The position numbers and the translations under genes were made by a program. A stretch of DNA of 64,000 bases from Adenanthera pavonina (Eukaryota; Streptophyta; Magnoliopsida; Fabales; Fabaceae): NCBI GenBank assembly GCA_026686845.1, contig JAIVEN010000019.1:33236501-33300500 (forward strand), read 5' to 3'. The stretch's first letter is position 1; every line of letters starts with the position of its first letter. A model generated the notes under the pieces. That model did not search any database. It saw only the letters and a list, made by a program, of their open reading frames with translations, and was not told where the DNA came from. Shown piece by piece: positions 49,001-61,281 of the stretch.

Positions 49001-52000
49001 CAAATGATGTAGTGGGAGATATTTTTATTCCTGAACAGGTTGTGCACAGTAAGCTGGGCAGTCAGACTATTTTTGAGAATCAAGATGATAGGAATCATCT
49101 CATACCAAATGACCACATGGCTCAAGCTGAGTTGACCAAACTAGAAGTGCTGGAGATGGATGCTGCTGCTGATGCCTTTCGTGAAGATAGAGAAATGCAT
49201 AGAGATGATTTCCAAACAAGTGCCTTCGACCTTTCTCCTGCTGATAGGGACTTGGTTCTGGACTCTGTCAAACAGAATCAGGACATGAAAATAAAAATAA
49301 AGGATTTAAAGATGCACAGTAAGAGTTCTGTGTCTTGTGCAGCTGACTTCCTGATAACAAATACATACAAGTGTGTGAAGTTGGAAGACTGGCATCACAT
49401 ACTGCATCAGATACAAAAGGAACTAGTTGATATGAATATAAAACTGAGTATCATACAGAATTATTTTAGTGCAAAAATGGATCTGTCTGATTGCTCATTA
49501 AAAGATGATGATCTCATGGATTTTGATGCATTGAGTACTGATAGTTCTTCAGTTTCTGATTTATCAACTGAAACTGAGAGCATTGTTACCGGAAACATAT
49601 TGCATGGATCCAGAAGCACCTGCAGAGTTAAGTTTCCTGGAAAAATAACTGAACAGATAGTGAATTTGAAATTTGAGAGAGACTTTGTTACTCAAGCTCA
49701 CAATCAGGAATCAGCAAATACAGATCATCATGTGAAGTCAATTCAAAGTGAATCAGCAGCATCATCCTGTTTGAGAAATGAATTATATGCCACGTATGTA
49801 GCTTTCAATAAGCAGTATGTTCATTTCTCTCAACTTCTCAAAGAATTGGATCATGGAAGTTGTTCATACCCAAAAGGTATCAATTCACTCTACTTCCATT
49901 TTCAATCTATAAATGTTTTTTATTAAGAAATTTCCTTTTCTATCCAGTCATCTGAAATTACTAGAAAGGTCTTAATTATGTTATGATAAATGGCAGAACA
50001 AAGAAAGGAGGCTCTTTGTGAGTTGATGCTTCGAAAAGTTGAAGCAGGCTGCCAGAATGACCTGGAGGTATCCAACTTTTCTTTTAGTAGCCAGACTCTT
50101 CTACAATGACTGCAGAACAGTTATACAAGTCCATGATTATTAATTATTAATTACTGCTCTAATTTGGCAATCATTAGCATTTTAGCTAAGCAGGAACAAT
50201 GGCTCTTGGCTTTTTACATTCTTTGGTTGTTTAACTATATTTCAGGTTTTTGGAGATATGACAACTAGACTTGATGATAGCTTAACCAAATTTGAGGAAG
50301 CTCATGCAACAGTTAAGGAAGCAGATCTTATGTTACATGCTTTGACAAAGGCATATGAAGATGCAAAACAGTTGGGTGTTACATGGAAGCAGGTTGGTGA
50401 AAACCTGATGATAGAGAGAGCAAGCTTGGAAGACGAGATTCAGAAACTTGAAGAAGAAAACCAATTACTGAAGGATCACATCAATTCCAGTTTGATAGAG
50501 ATGGCAAACTCAGTTACTATACTTGAAGAGTGTTTCTTGCAAGTGCAAACAGATGTGGAGAAGACATTCATGTCTATTTATTCTAATGTTTTGCTAATTC
50601 AGCAGGAGATGATATACTTTATAAAAGGTCTGAGAACATCCCTAGAAGATCTATGCTCTTGGACTATGGAGGAAAGATTTGCATTTTTCATACTAAGCAA
50701 TTGCTATGTAACAGAGCTTGTCAGTAAATTCCCCTTCTTTAGGGTAAACCATAATTTCCAATCAACCAGACAAGAGGAATTGAGCAAGTTTTTAAAAGCC
50801 TGCTCAAGTGCAGAGTCTGTCATGGCTACAAGTAACAAAGGCTTAGGGAAAAGAGATCAACGTGCAGTAGTCCAAAATTTGCAAGAGGAGCAGGACTTGC
50901 CTAATAATAATTTGATATATGAAAGTACGGTTCTTAGAAAGGAATTAGAGAGGAAAGAAGAATTACTGGAAGGTTTGCTTTTGGACTTTAGGCTGTTGCA
51001 GGAGTTAGCTTCCAACGGAAAAGACATTAAGGAGGAGACTGAAAAGTTAATAACATCTTTAAGCCAGCTTCGATATGAGCTAGAGATTAAAACAAGTCTT
51101 CTTGAAGACACTCTGGGTCAAAATAGAAAACTCGAAGGTTCTCTTGCTGAAACTGAAAAGGCCTTATCTACTTCAAATTATGAGCTTAAGCTTGCTCGAG
51201 ATTTAATTGACAAACTTTCAGATCAATATACGGAGTTAAGGGAGCTTTTGGAAGAACTCTATGCTAAAAAGTCTGAAGCTGAGGAGCAGTTGGATGAACA
51301 GAAAGATGTGATCAAAGGTTTGGAGAAAGAAATCGTTCATTTGACCTCTTCACTGGAAAATAGGTCACTTTCCTTGTTGGAAGGCATTGAGGATGAATTA
51401 AGAAAGGTGATCATAGAGAGAGACCAACTTCATGAAGAATTTTCTGTCTTGAATGACAAGCTTGAGATCGCTTATTCATTGGCTGACGAAAAGGAAGCTA
51501 TTGCCATGGAAGCCCGTCAGGTTGCTATCCAATGAGATACGTATATATATATATATATAGTCCTCTTCTGCTGTCAAATGAAATTTATAAATGAAATTAC
51601 CTTTAGTGAATCTTAATTTTCATTTTTAGGAGTCAGAAGCTAGTAAGCTCTATGCTGAACAGAAGGAAGAGGAAGTCAAGATTCTTGAACATTCCGTTGA
51701 GGAGCTTGAGTGTACCATAAATGTTTTAGAGAAGAAGGTTAGATGCATGTATTTTTTACTGTGTATGGAAAGTCTGAGGACATTGATCAATAGCATGTTA
51801 TAAATATTCACTATAGTATGTGCTTGACGCTTAATATGGCTCGTAAAATAAATGTACATGGTGTTTTACTGTTGCACCTACTCTGGATACCACTATCAGA
51901 AAATTTCTTTAATGAGTAAAATCCGTTACTCTTTAGGTGTATGAAATGGATGAAGAAGTGGGAAGACATCATTCAATTAGGGAATCACTAGAAATGAAAC

Positions 52001-54692
52001 TCCAAGCTTTGGAAGAGAGACTGCATGCAGTTGACAACGTACCCCAAAATGCAGATGCAAATAACACTAATGTTCAACAACATAAAGAGCCAATAAGGTT
52101 AGAATTGTTCTTTTCTTGATTTACTTTTGTAGAAATTCAGTTAATGAAAAAATGATATTGAGATAACATGATCTCCAACAGTTTTATTTGTTGTTGGCTT
52201 TAAATTTTTTAATGTCCAACAAAAAATTCTGATGCAGACAACCATACCTTAGAATAACGGAACTTCATGAAGCACTTAATCGGATAAGACTTCTTGAAGA
52301 GGAAAACGCCGAACAAGACAAGCAGGTATTTTCATTTTAAACATTTAATTTAATAAAAAGCAGTTGAATCATATAATTAAGATATTTTTAGTTTTGAATT
52401 TTGACATTGTCCATATTGTGAAAGATCAAACAATGCAAAGAGTACATATCTGAAGTCGTATTACATGCGGAAGCTCAAGCATCGCAGTACCAACAGAAGG
52501 TACAAGCACATTAAGATCCCATTCTTCCAACTACTTTTTTGGGCCTGATGTGTTAAGAATACCAAGATTTTTTTAACCGAAAAAGTAAATGTCATCTAAT
52601 CATTATTGCCTGACCTTCCGCATCTTTAATAGTACAAAAGGCTGGAGTCTATGCTTCGTGAAGTGAAAATGGAAACGTCAAATTTAACATCAACAGCACC
52701 ATCAGAGAATATCGAGAAAAGCTCAATGAGGGCAAGAGGCTCAAGCTCACCATTTCGATGCATTTCAAATCTTGTTCAGCAGATGAATCAGGAGAAAGAT
52801 CAGGAATTGTCTGTGGCAAAGCTCCGTGTGGAGGAACTTGAAGCAGTAGCAGCTCGCCGGCAGAAGGAGGTCTCTGGTCTTTTTCCCCCCGGTCACTACA
52901 CTGTATAGATTCTTGAAGACCACACTTCCATATAATTTTCATATGGAGATGTTAAGAATTATAAATGATATAGCGAAAAAAGAAAGAAAAAAAATGAAGT
53001 TTTGATACTAAAGTTTAATAAATCCCTCGAAGGCAAAATAGTTATAAATTTGTTTAGGATGCAGTTTAGCAGTTAAGTATCCAGATTCTGTAATACTCTC
53101 CATTTGGATTTGTTGCAAATCATTTCAAATAGATTCTTTGAATGTGGTTAAAAGAAAAATTATCTGATTATATTTCATATTTATCAGGTATGCCTGTTGC
53201 AAACAAGGCTGGCTGCTACTGAAAGCATGACCCATGATGTCATTCGGGACCTTCTCGGTGTCAAAATGGACATCACCAACTATGCAGTAAGTTCGGGCTT
53301 CATATTTTATAAACATGGTTATTTTTTGTTACAGCTTCACATTTCCTTGCCCTTTTGCTTCTTGTATATTTTAGAGTTTGGTAGACCAAAGCCAAATTTT
53401 GAAATTAGTGGAAGAGGCACATAATTTAAGAGAGGAGTTATTTGCAAAGGTACAAGATGCCAAAAGCCCAAAACTATGATGTACTGTCTATTTTATCATG
53501 CGTTATCTTAATTATCATTTAATTTTCATTAGGAAAAGGAGGTTCACAACCAAAGTCTGCTGATTAATGAATTGATTGAAGAAAGAGAAAGGTTAGTATA
53601 ATGAAATCATTTTTTAATAATCTGTTTCTCTTATGTGGTTATGCTGTCTAATTGCCTTCAACCTGGAATAGTTTATGATTGTATAAGTATCAGAGTATCT
53701 TTGTCAGGTTTTTTAGCTTCTATCAGCCATGTATTGTGGGGGGCATTATGTAAATGAGTTTCCTCTTATTATCTAAAGGAAGTTTTGACATTTATTAGTC
53801 ACTCTCTTGAGAGATGCTTCCAAATTGTGAATTAATTAATTTCTTATTTGACAGGTTATTAAATTATTTACATTGCTTCATACTTTGATGACCTTTCTGT
53901 TTGCATTATGCGTTCATTCTATGAGTTAAGAACACAAGTAGAGGTTATAATAGCTCCCGACATTGTTATCCATAATTCTCAATACATTCTATCATGTCAC
54001 TCAGCTGCAGATTGTTGTTGAGAAGTAAAGATGCAGATATACTTGCTAGCCAAATAGCCATACAGAGACTCCAAGAGCGAGATCAGTTGATTTCAGCACA
54101 GACTGAAATGTTGAAGGTAGGAAATATCACATGGGTCAAAGCTTCTTAATAGTAATCTCAGTGCCCCTAATAAATATTAATTTGTTTCACAAGATGAAGT
54201 AACGTTTATGAATTCTCGCTGCTTTTTCTTGTAGATGGATAAGACCAATCTCATGAGGAAGGTTGCAGAACTGGATGACATGGTGAAAACTCTTGCAACG
54301 AGAGATAACCAACAACTGGTCCAACAGTCATCAAAGATTAAGGCATGTTTGTTGGCTTATGTTTGGACTTATCCATATCACCAAAGTAACTTAAGCTATT
54401 GTATGTGTTTGGACTCATCCGTATCGCAAATATAGTTGAAGTTATTTGATTAGGATTGCCATAAGCTTTATATACCCTTAATCTTTTTTTCATTATTTTT
54501 AGATTTTAGATGAGAGACTTCTATTTTCCAAGAATATGTCATCCGTTTTCTTGTTTACAGGATAGGAGCTCTCTAAAACTGGGTAATGCTGAAATCAGTA
54601 GGAGGCTGTCACAATCTGAACGGCTTCTTTCTCGTGAAAATGACAATCTTGTTCAATATTGCAAATCTTCTGCGAATAACCCACACAGCTAG
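43028..54692 (+). CDS. POK1: Kinesin-12, phragmoplast orienting kinesin (POK) class
   Basis: POK kinesins guide the division plane and phragmoplast in plant cytokinesis. Thirty-four exons join in frame to 2272 aa: 43028-43585, 43675-43830, 44084-44167, 44253-44372, 44490-44603, 44692-44784, 44888-45048, 45136-45210, 45345-45432, 45554-45612, 45707-45770, 45869-45934, 46029-46190, 46310-46414, 46584-46819, 46893-46962, 47071-47124, 47210-47268, 47459-47525, 47608-47667, 48103-49876, 49997-50067, 50246-51520, 51630-51737, 51937-52097, 52238-52325, 52425-52499, 52633-52869, 53188-53286, 53375-53449, 53533-53591, 54011-54116, 54235-54342, 54561-54692. The motor (about 187-535) has AYGQTGSGKT (263-272), switch I SSRSH (391-395) and switch II DLAGSE (423-428), then long coiled coils. 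Length is nearer Arabidopsis POK1 (At3g17360) than POK2, as I recall. The last intron starts with GC. Confidence 0.94.
54343..54560 (+). other. GC-AG intron of the kinesin gene
   Basis: Exon 33 ends ATTAAG and is followed by GCATGT, not GT; the acceptor is TTTACAG at 54560. Splicing here keeps frame into DRSSLKLGNAEISRRLSQSE and a stop at 54692. Read-through would end at a stop at 54433-54435. About 1% of plant introns are GC-AG, usually with a strong AAG/GCA donor as here. Confidence 0.7.
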
Positions 54693-56242
54693 ACCACCAG
54701 CTTACAACATAGAAGCAGAACCTACATTGCTATATTTTGCATGTATATTATACTTGTTGGCTTAAGAAATATTAGTAACTATCACTCATTAATGCAACAT
54801 ATACCGATGAAGCAGCTTGTTTCAATTGATTATGCAAGCATCCTTTCTGTTCGTTTTGATGCATGAACTATTAAATAAACAGTTGGTTTTAAACATATTA
54901 TTCTCGCGTCTACCAAAATGGGTTCCAACTTCCAGGACTGACGAGGAAATCCATGTTATCAATAAAAAGGTATCCACTTCAATTTGATCGCAAGAGTACG
55001 TAATTTATTTACATGCCTATGGCTTTCAACGGTGACTCTTCCATCTGTTTTCTTTACAGAATTCTACAATGAGGATGTAACGAACACGTTTATTAGAAGG
55101 ACCTAAAGCACAGCAAAGCTGCTGCTTGTATTTCACTATTTTTCCCATATTTATTCGCTGTTTGAAATGATCCCCTTTCCCTTAGTCTGTAATTATTAAA
55201 TTTTCAATTTTAGTAGAGATCAACTTGAACAAGTCAAGTGATTATCACCCACGTACGGGTATCACCTACGAAAACGTGATTATCATTCGTTTGAATGTTA
55301 TGTATTGTAATGCTCAAGGCTTTCAATGTATCTCATATACCTTACCCAACGAAGAACTAGCTAGGAAAAAATAGAAACAGGTTGATAATTGAGGGTCTAG
55401 AATGAGCCGAGATGATAGTTAGAGAGAAAAAATTTATCAAAATAAACAATTTTTCAGATAGTGAATGCTGTCTATAATCAAGTAGCCTAATAAACGTCTC
55501 ACAGAGACGTGCTGAAAATTAGTTCTTCGGAATTTTTATTGAGCATGAAGGGAACTACAACACTGCATATGTACAAAGATGAGACGTTTCAAAGTAAATA
55601 TTGCATTTGAATAACAATTTCAACATGACAGACACTAAATGCTAATCCCGAATAGTAGGCTCCAATCATAATTTTTAGTTACTTTTGAAGCATTGAATGG
55701 ATTTAAGTTCAATACATACTGTTTTATATTATAAGATAATAAGTGTAATTTTATGCATATAAATAGAAATGTATAATATTCTTAAATTTCTAAAAAAAAT
55801 CTAAAAAATTTCTATTTTACTTCTAGTAAACATTATTAATTAATATAATTTATAATATTATACATTATATTAATGAAGAGTAAAATTAGCAAATAAAATT
55901 ATGTTACCTTATAATATAGAATAAAAAAATTCACTTATTATTTTATAATATGAAATAAAAGGAGTTAGTCAGTAGCCAGGTGTTGATATTGAGTAAGTAA
56001 CTTAATTACAGTAACTTGATCATTCATGGAGGTAAGCAATTGGAAGTTGGAACACCATTGGTCTTGTGCTTAAATCATGACTCCAATTCAGGCAACTCCA
56101 GAACATGCATGCATAAAAAACGTGGAGGGAATTCCAACTAATTGTCTCCGAGCACTTAAAGGGCGTTTGATAAAATTTGCAATGAAATTAACAAACTACA
56201 ATGGTGGATATGGAAAGAAAAAGAAAAAGAAAATGGAGAGAA
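54693..56242. other. Convergent intergenic region
   Basis: The kinesin (+) and CAMTA-like (-) genes end towards each other here. Both 3' UTRs must lie in it; no polyadenylation site was assigned. It also contains a MITE at about 55719-55962. Nothing resembling TIG, ankyrin or IQ coding sequence of a CAMTA gene was found, which matters for the next gene. Confidence 0.6.
55719..55962. mobile_element. Short MITE with TTATATTATAAGATAATAAGTG ends
   Basis: About 240 bases whose left end TTTATATTATAAGATAATAA is matched inverted at the right end (TTATTATTTTATAATATGAA). The core is AT-rich and non-coding. Flanking duplication is not clear. Confidence 0.6.
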
Positions 56243-56259
56243 CTACAATGATGGATATG
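56194..56259. repeat. 19-bp direct repeat at the CAMTA stop
   Basis: AACTACAATGGTGGATATG (56194-56212) and AACTACAATGATGGATATG (56241-56259) differ at one base and flank a purine-rich (GAAA)n-like run. The stop codon of the CAMTA-like gene (56243-56245) lies inside the second copy. Confidence 0.85.
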
Positions 56260-59200
56260 CCCAATCTGAAGAAAACTCATGGATGCTAAATAATTGTTCT
56301 TGAGAAAGGGAAGGACCCAATAAGTCCTCATCCAGCAGTATATGTAAACTGGAGACTTCCTTATTCCCATTATAAACATCAAGTGTATTGCAATAGTTGC
56401 CATAATCAAAAGCCATCAAAGAGTCATCACAGTCTCCACCAAATTCCTTATCCATCCACTCTCCAAAACTGTCAATTTTCTTCAACTCCCCAGATTCAAA
56501 ATGTTCCGATTCACCATTACAATATGCATTTAAATCATGCTCCTTTTGTACCTGTCACAATTCAAATCATAAAATAATTCATAACATTTGCATCAAAATC
56601 CTAACATGAATTATTTTCATTCGGAAGTAAAGTCCTAAAGGTGAAGTCCTAAAGCTGTTCATACTGTATGCTTTATGCTCACATCCCCAGCTATAACCGA
56701 ACATAAGGCTATAAAAATAACGAGGAGTTTTGCATGACAGTAGAGGCTGCCAAACTTTAAACAAGATTGTTAAGTGTAATTACCATACCTCATTTATGGA
56801 CTCGGAAACTCCTATAACTGATTGAATGTGCATGTCATTAATCAGCCTATTTCTGCATGTCACAGCATTTTGGTTCATACTATCCGCTTCTAACCTTGCA
56901 TCTTCTAGCTTGTGGATAATTAGGGAGGCTTTTGATCCTTCAAAATGAAGGTTTCTATCACTAAAAAAACCTGAATCATTAAAAAAAATAAAATAAATCT
57001 TCCAAAATCCAGTGGAAGTAATTACCATAATAGATTGAGCCAGTAATCACCAAAATAGATCACTCAGAGAGTTATTGCATAGTCAAGCAGCTTCAACTAT
57101 CTATGAACTAAAATTACAATTGATTATCTCATAGGAAAAATTATAAAAAGCAAAATGTTGCTGCTGACCTTTTTTATCTTAATAAATTGAAAGAAAGCAA
57201 TGTTAATATGGGCATAGCACGAATATAGTAGTGATGAAGACAAGTATGTAGAAGAGCATTACAAAAGATTAGTAATATTAGACTAAACCTTTTTTTTTGG
57301 GTGGGGGGTCGGTGGGATGCAGTGCAGTCTACAGATTTGTTTTAGGTCCATAACAATCATGGCACTAAATTCAGTCCTAAAGTAAACGACACAAACAGAT
57401 CCCCGTTCTAGGTAGAACTATTCCATCTTAATCTCATTCAACATACCAGTGGTTTCATGTTCAAAGGAAGGCCCAATTTGAGGGAGGGAACTGCTAAGAG
57501 GTTGAGTGTGTGAACTCGCAGAGTCCACGTTGTCAGACTCACAAGGTAATGCTCTTCCATGCCAATCAACTCTGCTCGCACTTGATGCATAAGATATTTG
57601 AGCTAAAGGAAGCGGCGAAGTAACTTGTGCAGGACTACTCCGAGGGCTACCAGCCAAAGGTACTGGACCTACAAGTAAACTTGAAATGGAAGCATTGTAG
57701 CCCTGTAAAAGCATCACAATAGGACAAAAAGATTACTAAAACAAGTCATATGCAAAACAAGGGAAAAAGAAAAAAGTAAAGTAGATACATTTTTAAACCA
57801 AGTCTTTATAATTGGTCATAGCATATGATAAAGCTCATAATGAACAGAGTTTAAAAGAAAGATAAGAGGGAGAAAAAACTACTATTTACATTAATATCCA
57901 TCAGTTCAATAGAAGAGCATCGATCTTATATATCCTGATAAAAGTAAATGGTACCAAAGCAAAATGCTAACAAGTGAAACAAGTATATATACCTCATTAA
58001 CTTCTCGGTAATGAACCAGGACAATGTGCTTTAACTTCCTGCAGACCAAAAGACTATTTTCAATGGTTCCAAAAATTAAAAGTTAACGCTATATATATAT
58101 ATATATATAGCTTCTGTTTAACAAATATTATAATGTTACTGATTACAGAAGTAATGCAATTAGCTCACTATAAATCTTTACTTCAAAGATTGAAGTAGGC
58201 ATTACAAATTCTAAATTCAACGGAAAGAAAGAAACTCACTTATCAAGCAACCAATAACTTCGGCGTTGAAAGTTCTTATTATCTTCCCGACGAGCATAGT
58301 AACAATTTACATCATCCACACCGCCAAGCTAACCAAAAGAATTAATAGAGTCAATCGACTAGGAGGCTCATGGGAGCCAGGAAAAGAAAGAAACTTAAAT
58401 TTAGGGTGAGGTTACACAAATATGTGAGGTACATTTCTCAAACACAAAGAAGATATACGCTCAGGCGCCAAAAAATAAACACAAGAAAAAGGTCCCAATG
58501 CAATAAAGAAAATTAAGTAAAGACAAATATATGGAAGAGAGTTGAATAATATTCTTCATGTTCCATTACTGTATCACTTAATAGAATCTTATATGAAATT
58601 CTTAGGTCATGGATTCAGAATAAGGCCTGCTAATTGTACTACTTAATTTGTAGGTCACGCCGTTGATCAGGGATTAAGAGTCTGATCCTGTGTGAACCAG
58701 TTAACAAATGACACTTGAAAAGAAATTGAACAAGCTATATATAATTAACCATCAATGAAGCTGCATGATTATAGAAACACAAGTGTGATTTCTAATTATT
58801 TATTTCCATTGATCTTGTACTGCAAACAACAGGAACATGAAATGGACAATTACATGAGGCCATTCCAATTTCCAATACGACACTATGACGCATCCTATAA
58901 TATTAAAATAGTAATGATTTAAAAAGTGTAAAACACACTTAAAAAATAAAATAAAATAATACAGCACACCTTCAACTTTTCATGAGCTTCGCTCACAGTC
59001 TTCCCGTCTTTTTTCTTCCTCCATTGGTGACCATCTTGGCGAAAGTTGCGAACTGTTCTTCGATCAAAGAAGAATAGGGATCCAGCTGGGAAAACAAAAA
59101 GGCATATAAATAATGGCTCTATATTAATGCTACATCTTTATATACGCCAGGAATGGATGATGTACGTAGTTGGCAGCACACATGCTCTTAGGTTTTGCTT

Positions 59201-60149
59201 GAATTAATTTTCTCCGTTAAATCACATAGAAATTTAAAAAGAAATTACGTACAAACCACAAATATACATAATCACATCTTAATTAGGAATGGACAGGGAA
59301 ATGCTTTTTCTTATAAAATGCGCACAATAGCAAAGAAAGTACAAACCCAGCTGGGGTTTGATTTGATGCATGAAGTTATGATCAGCCACCATATCTATCT
59401 AGGGCGCCGTTTTTGTGTCTACTTAGAGAGAGAGAGAGAGTGTCTTGACTGAAAACACTGCTCCTCTCTCTCTTTTCTAAGAAAAAATTAATAAAAAAAA
59501 ATTCACTCCTCACAAAACTTCACGCACGGTGTGCGTGGTTTCGGACTCCGCACACAGAATCGTTTTCCATATATATATTTACAAGGTGCAAGTCTGCAGA
59601 GTTGAGTTGAGGAGTCGAGACAAGCAAAGTGTCTCCCCTCCCCAAGAGAATCAAGAAACCAAAAAAGTGACAAGAAATATATACCTTGAGGTCTAAATGG
59701 TGGAACTGGTGTCAGTCTTAACTCAAACTTTCGATAATTGCCAAGTATTTTGCGGATTTCAGGAGTTCGAAGCCAACGGTGCTCTGCTTCTCGGAGCATC
59801 TTATCAAGTTCTACAAAATTTTAAGAATCATAGGGACGGTATATATATATATATATATTATATAATATATATATATATATATAAGACGTACGTCAACGCT
59901 AACAAAATTAAACATCTCAGACATACAAGAAGATCCAACTTACGTAACAGAATAGTGACCGAAACTAAACATGTCACAGAACACGCAATAAAACAAAACA
60001 TGACATGACAGATAGAAAATACAGTGACTCATTTGACTTATTCACTTAATGAACAATGAAGAACAGTATTAATTATATATAAAAAAAAGCAAAAGGTGCG
60101 ACAGAGAACCTAATTTTTTATTAAGAATGTGCTTCCTGCTTTCAGCCAT
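56243..60149 (-). CDS. CAMTA-type factor truncated before the TIG domain (CG-1 only)
   Basis: CAMTAs bind CGCG sites through an N-terminal CG-1 domain and are tuned by Ca2+/calmodulin through C-terminal IQ and CaM-binding parts. Eight exons join in frame to 387 aa: 60149-60110, 59810-59685, 59085-58970, 58328-58240, 58038-57993, 57702-57447, 56970-56789, 56551-56243. CG-1 spans about 15-139: EAEHRWLRTPEIRKIL, DGHQWRKKKDGKTVSEAHE, NFQRRSYWLLD, HIVLVHYREVNE. The middle keeps CAMTA1/2/3-type WHGRALPCE, LKKIDSFGEWMDKEFGGDCD and LSQEQLFSI. The protein then ends DWAYPSL-stop, just where full-length CAMTAs enter the TIG domain. TIG, ankyrin, IQ and CaM-binding regions are absent, and the 1.5 kb beyond the stop cannot hold them. 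Consensus CG-1 positions differ (RWLRT for RWLRP, YYARRED for YYAHGED). It is either a working short CAMTA or a young pseudogene. Confidence 0.88.
59840..59883. repeat. AT dinucleotide tract
   Basis: An interrupted (AT)n tract in intron 1 of the CAMTA-like gene. Similar tracts lie near 58090 (intron 4), 60760 and 62437. Confidence 0.9.
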
Positions 60150-60520
60150 CAGCAGCAATTCGGTGGTCTACTGGTCGTTGTTTTCAGAATAAGCTTGTTT
60201 TTAAGATAGAAGAGGGAGAGGTGAGAGCTCAAAACACCAAAGGATCGGCAGGAAAAGGGAAGAAGATGGAGGTGCGTAAAAATCACACTTGCATGGCTCC
60301 GACGTGGCTCCGTTTCTTTCGAAGCAAGAATGCGCTTGTCATGCTTGTCTTTTATGCAAATTTGACTTTTTTTTTTAATAGATCATGCAAATCAATTTTT
60401 TAATATATATGGAAAAAGAAAAAATAAGAGGGGTAAGTAATTATATATTGATTGATAAGAATTAATGTCTTAAATTAATACACCGATCTGATTTGCAGAA
60501 TATCACTCCGTTAACGTGAG

Positions 60521-60526
60521 CCGCGG
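60521..60526. promoter_or_regulatory. CCGCGG (CGCG box)
   Basis: A palindromic match to the VCGCGB site bound by CG-1 domains lies 372 bases upstream of the CAMTA-like ATG. It allows self-regulation or cross-regulation by other CAMTAs; one site is weak evidence. Confidence 0.3.
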
Positions 60527-61281
60527 CCGTACATATGATTCAGACGGTTCGACAACAGAAACAACACAATATTCTCTCTCTCCCCCTCTCTTACAGTTAA
60601 AATAGTGATTCGCTATTTCTCTTCTACTCCTATCTCATTTGTTTCGTCTCTCGCAGGTCACAACGACAAGAGTTTAGCGAATCTTACATTATTTTCACAG
60701 TAATGACTAATGATGACTCGGACATTCTGACAAAGGAAAAAAATACATTTTCAACAATATATATATATATATATATATTGGCTGGAAAGATCCATTCCAA
60801 GTTGAAACTTAAGTAAGACCAACTAATATTGTTTTTTTAAAAAAAATTATGATAGCATAAAGATCCATTCAACAATTTTATATGAAAAATAGTTGAATAA
60901 GCAGATTAAAATTTGGTGAAATATTAAATGCCATAAATTTGATTGATAGTATATTATTTGTAAACTTACCTTATAAATGGAAATTTTCCGTCGCAATCAA
61001 GTATTTTTTCAAAAGGCATCGATCGGGTATTAAATATTCAAATTAAAGCAACAAATACATATTTGAAATTGAAGATGGCCAATGCCATTCAAGAAATGCT
61101 GACAAAGCATGGGACCCCACATTGCTCTCACTAATTTTCAGATCCTACGTGGCTTCACAGATGGCAGCTGTTTATATGGATTTTGTGGTCACTTTTTTTT
61201 TTCAAATCTCAGCCAAAGGATGAATCTACGGATGAATACTAATGCAATTGTAAGGCACAGGAAGGAATGCACGGGGAGGAT

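Noticed and set aside
60221..60403. 60-codon + strand frame upstream of the CAMTA-like gene
   Set aside because: No domain or conservation clue; it lies antisense in the promoter region and ends in a T-rich run.
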